Assembly (NCBI GenBank): GCA_031258035.1
Contig: JAIRNL010000037.1
Location: 1 to 6,388, forward strand
Direction of reading: 5' to 3'
From: Azoarcus sp.
GTDB lineage: Bacteria; Pseudomonadota; Gammaproteobacteria; Burkholderiales; Rhodocyclaceae
Length of the DNA: 6,388 nucleotides
The position numbers and the translations under genes are program-made. Each line of letters begins with the position of its first letter. Positions within the stretch are counted from its first letter, which is position 1. Positions 5,241 to 6,388 of the stretch are shown piece after piece. Under the pieces are notes generated by a model. That model searched no databases. It had not been told where the DNA came from and saw only the letters and a program-made list of their open reading frames with translations.

Positions 5241-6388
5241 ATGTCAAAAGAGTTTCTCTTCACCTCGGAATCCGTCTCCGAAGGCCACCCCGACAAAGTC
5301 GCCGACCAAATCTCCGACGGCGTGCTCGACGCCATCTTGGCTGACGACCCCCACGGTCGCGTGGCCTGCGAGACACTGGTCTCGACCGGACTCGTGGTGA
5401 TCTCGGGCGAAATCACCACCACCGCCCAGATCAACTACCGCGAAGTGGCCCAGGACGTCGTGCGCCGCATCGGCTACGACGACTCCGACATCGGCTTCGA
5501 CTACAAAAGCTGCGCGGTGCTGGCCGCGATCAACACCCAGTCGCCCGACATCGCCCAGGGCGTCAACGAAGGCGAAGGGATCGACCTCGACCAGGGCGCC
5601 GGCGACCAGGGCCTGATGTTCGGCTACGCCACCCGCGAGACGCCGAGCCTGATGCCGCTGCCGATCTACTACGCCCACCGGATCATGCAACGCCAGGCCG
5701 AAGTCAGAAAAGACGGGCGGCTGCCCTGGTTGCGCCCGGACGCCAAAAGCCAGCTGACGGTGAAATACCTCGACGGCAAGCCGACGGCGATCGACACCGT
5801 CGTGGTCTCCACCCAGCACGCCCCCGACATCCCCCACGACAGACTCGAAGAAGCGGTAATCGAAGAAATCATCAAGCCGGTGCTGCCCAGGGAACTCATC
5901 AAAGGCGAAATAAAGTTTTTCATCAACCCGACCGGCCGCTTCGTCGTCGGCGGCCCGCACGGCGACTGCGGCCTCACCGGACGCAAGATCATCGTCGACA
6001 CCTACGGCGGCGCGGCCCACCACGGCGGCGGCGCGTTCTCGGGCAAGGATCCCTCCAAAGTCGACCGCTCCGCCGCCTACGCCGGGCGCTACGTCGCCAA
6101 GAACGTCGTCGCGGCGGGACTGGCCGACCGCTGCGAAGTGCAGGTCGCCTACGCGATCGGCATCGCCCGCCCCGTAAGCCTGATGGTCGACACCTTCGGC
6201 ACCGGCAAAATCGACGACGCCCGCATCGTCGAACTGATCCGCGAGCACTTCGACCTGCGCCCGAAAGCCATCATCCAGAGCCTCGACCTCTTGCGCCCGA
6301 TCTATTCCAAAACCGCCACCTACGGCCACTTTGGCCGCGACGAGCCGTCATTCACCTGGGAAAACACCGACAAAGCCGCCGCGCTGGC
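5241..6388 (+). CDS. metK: S-adenosylmethionine synthetase MetK, last few residues beyond window
   Basis: Cytoplasmic enzyme making S-adenosylmethionine from ATP and methionine, feeding methylation, polyamine and cofactor pathways. The 382 visible codons cover almost all of the usual 385-390. Signature motifs are intact: GHPDK near the N-terminus (15-19), the GAGDQG ATP-binding hexapeptide (119-124), and the glycine-rich GGGAFSGKD loop (262-270) that binds the phosphates. ATG 5241 has a good Shine-Dalgarno and gives the standard MSKEFLFTSESVSEGHPDK start. The gene is divergent from the acyltransferase cluster and has its own strong promoter and structured leader. In many betaproteobacteria metK is followed by ahcY; whether that holds here lies outside the window. 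Codon use is strongly biased to C/G at third positions, as expected for a highly expressed gene. Confidence 0.98.
   Translation, partial: MSKEFLFTSESVSEGHPDKVADQISDGVLDAILADDPHGRVACETLVSTGLVVISGEITTTAQINYREVAQDVVRRIGYDDSDIGFDYKSCAVLAAINTQSPDIAQGVNEGEGIDLDQGAGDQGLMFGYATRETPSLMPLPIYYAHRIMQRQAEVRKDGRLPWLRPDAKSQLTVKYLDGKPTAIDTVVVSTQHAPDIPHDRLEEAVIEEIIKPVLPRELIKGEIKFFINPTGRFVVGGPHGDCGLTGRKIIVDTYGGAAHHGGGAFSGKDPSKVDRSAAYAGRYVAKNVVAAGLADRCEVQVAYAIGIARPVSLMVDTFGTGKIDDARIVELIREHFDLRPKAIIQSLDLLRPIYSKTATYGHFGRDEPSFTWENTDKAAAL

Noticed and set aside
5244..6329. 361-codon open frame antisense to metK
   Set aside because: It is the mirror of a highly biased, GC-rich coding frame; the protein is an Asp/Gly/Val-rich composition artefact with no recognisable domain, while metK on the other strand has all its family motifs.

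Overview
The window looks like ordinary chromosomal DNA from a high-GC betaproteobacterium, most plausibly of the Rhodocyclales type. This is inferred from base composition, the protein sequences and the gene order metK / two LpxL-family acyltransferases / dapF / DUF484 / xerC. It was not checked against a database. No phage, plasmid, CRISPR array or defence system is visible.

Layout. On the right, metK (S-adenosylmethionine synthetase) runs rightward from 5241 and leaves the window a few codons before its expected end. It is preceded by a near-consensus sigma-70 promoter (5059-5086) and a leader of about 145 nt. That leader ends in a terminator-like hairpin with a run of seven T, directly in front of the ribosome binding site. 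Everything left of 4995 reads leftward: two overlapping lipid A acyltransferase-family genes (4114-4995 and 3242-4117), a small putatively exported protein of unknown function (2739-3218), dapF (1782-2627), a DUF484 gene (791-1444) and xerC (1-794, cut by the window edge before its catalytic tyrosine).

How the genes relate. The leftward genes are closely packed. Two junctions are GTGA start/stop overlaps, and the gap between the second acyltransferase gene and the small gene is 23 nt. The set joins outer-membrane lipid A acylation, the last racemisation step before diaminopimelate decarboxylation to lysine (and supply of meso-diaminopimelate for peptidoglycan), and chromosome dimer resolution. 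dapF, a DUF484 gene and xerC also sit together in Escherichia coli (dapF-yigA-xerC). The divergent metK is a separate transcription unit.

The least ordinary parts are both non-coding. One is a roughly 265-bp element (1480-1744) inserted between dapF and the DUF484 gene. It has about 28-bp imperfect terminal inverted repeats, each holding a 19-bp palindrome, and internal tandem units containing strong GC-rich hairpins. It resembles a non-autonomous MITE or other intergenic repeat element. The other is the metK leader, which looks like an attenuator or unrecognised riboswitch-type control region.
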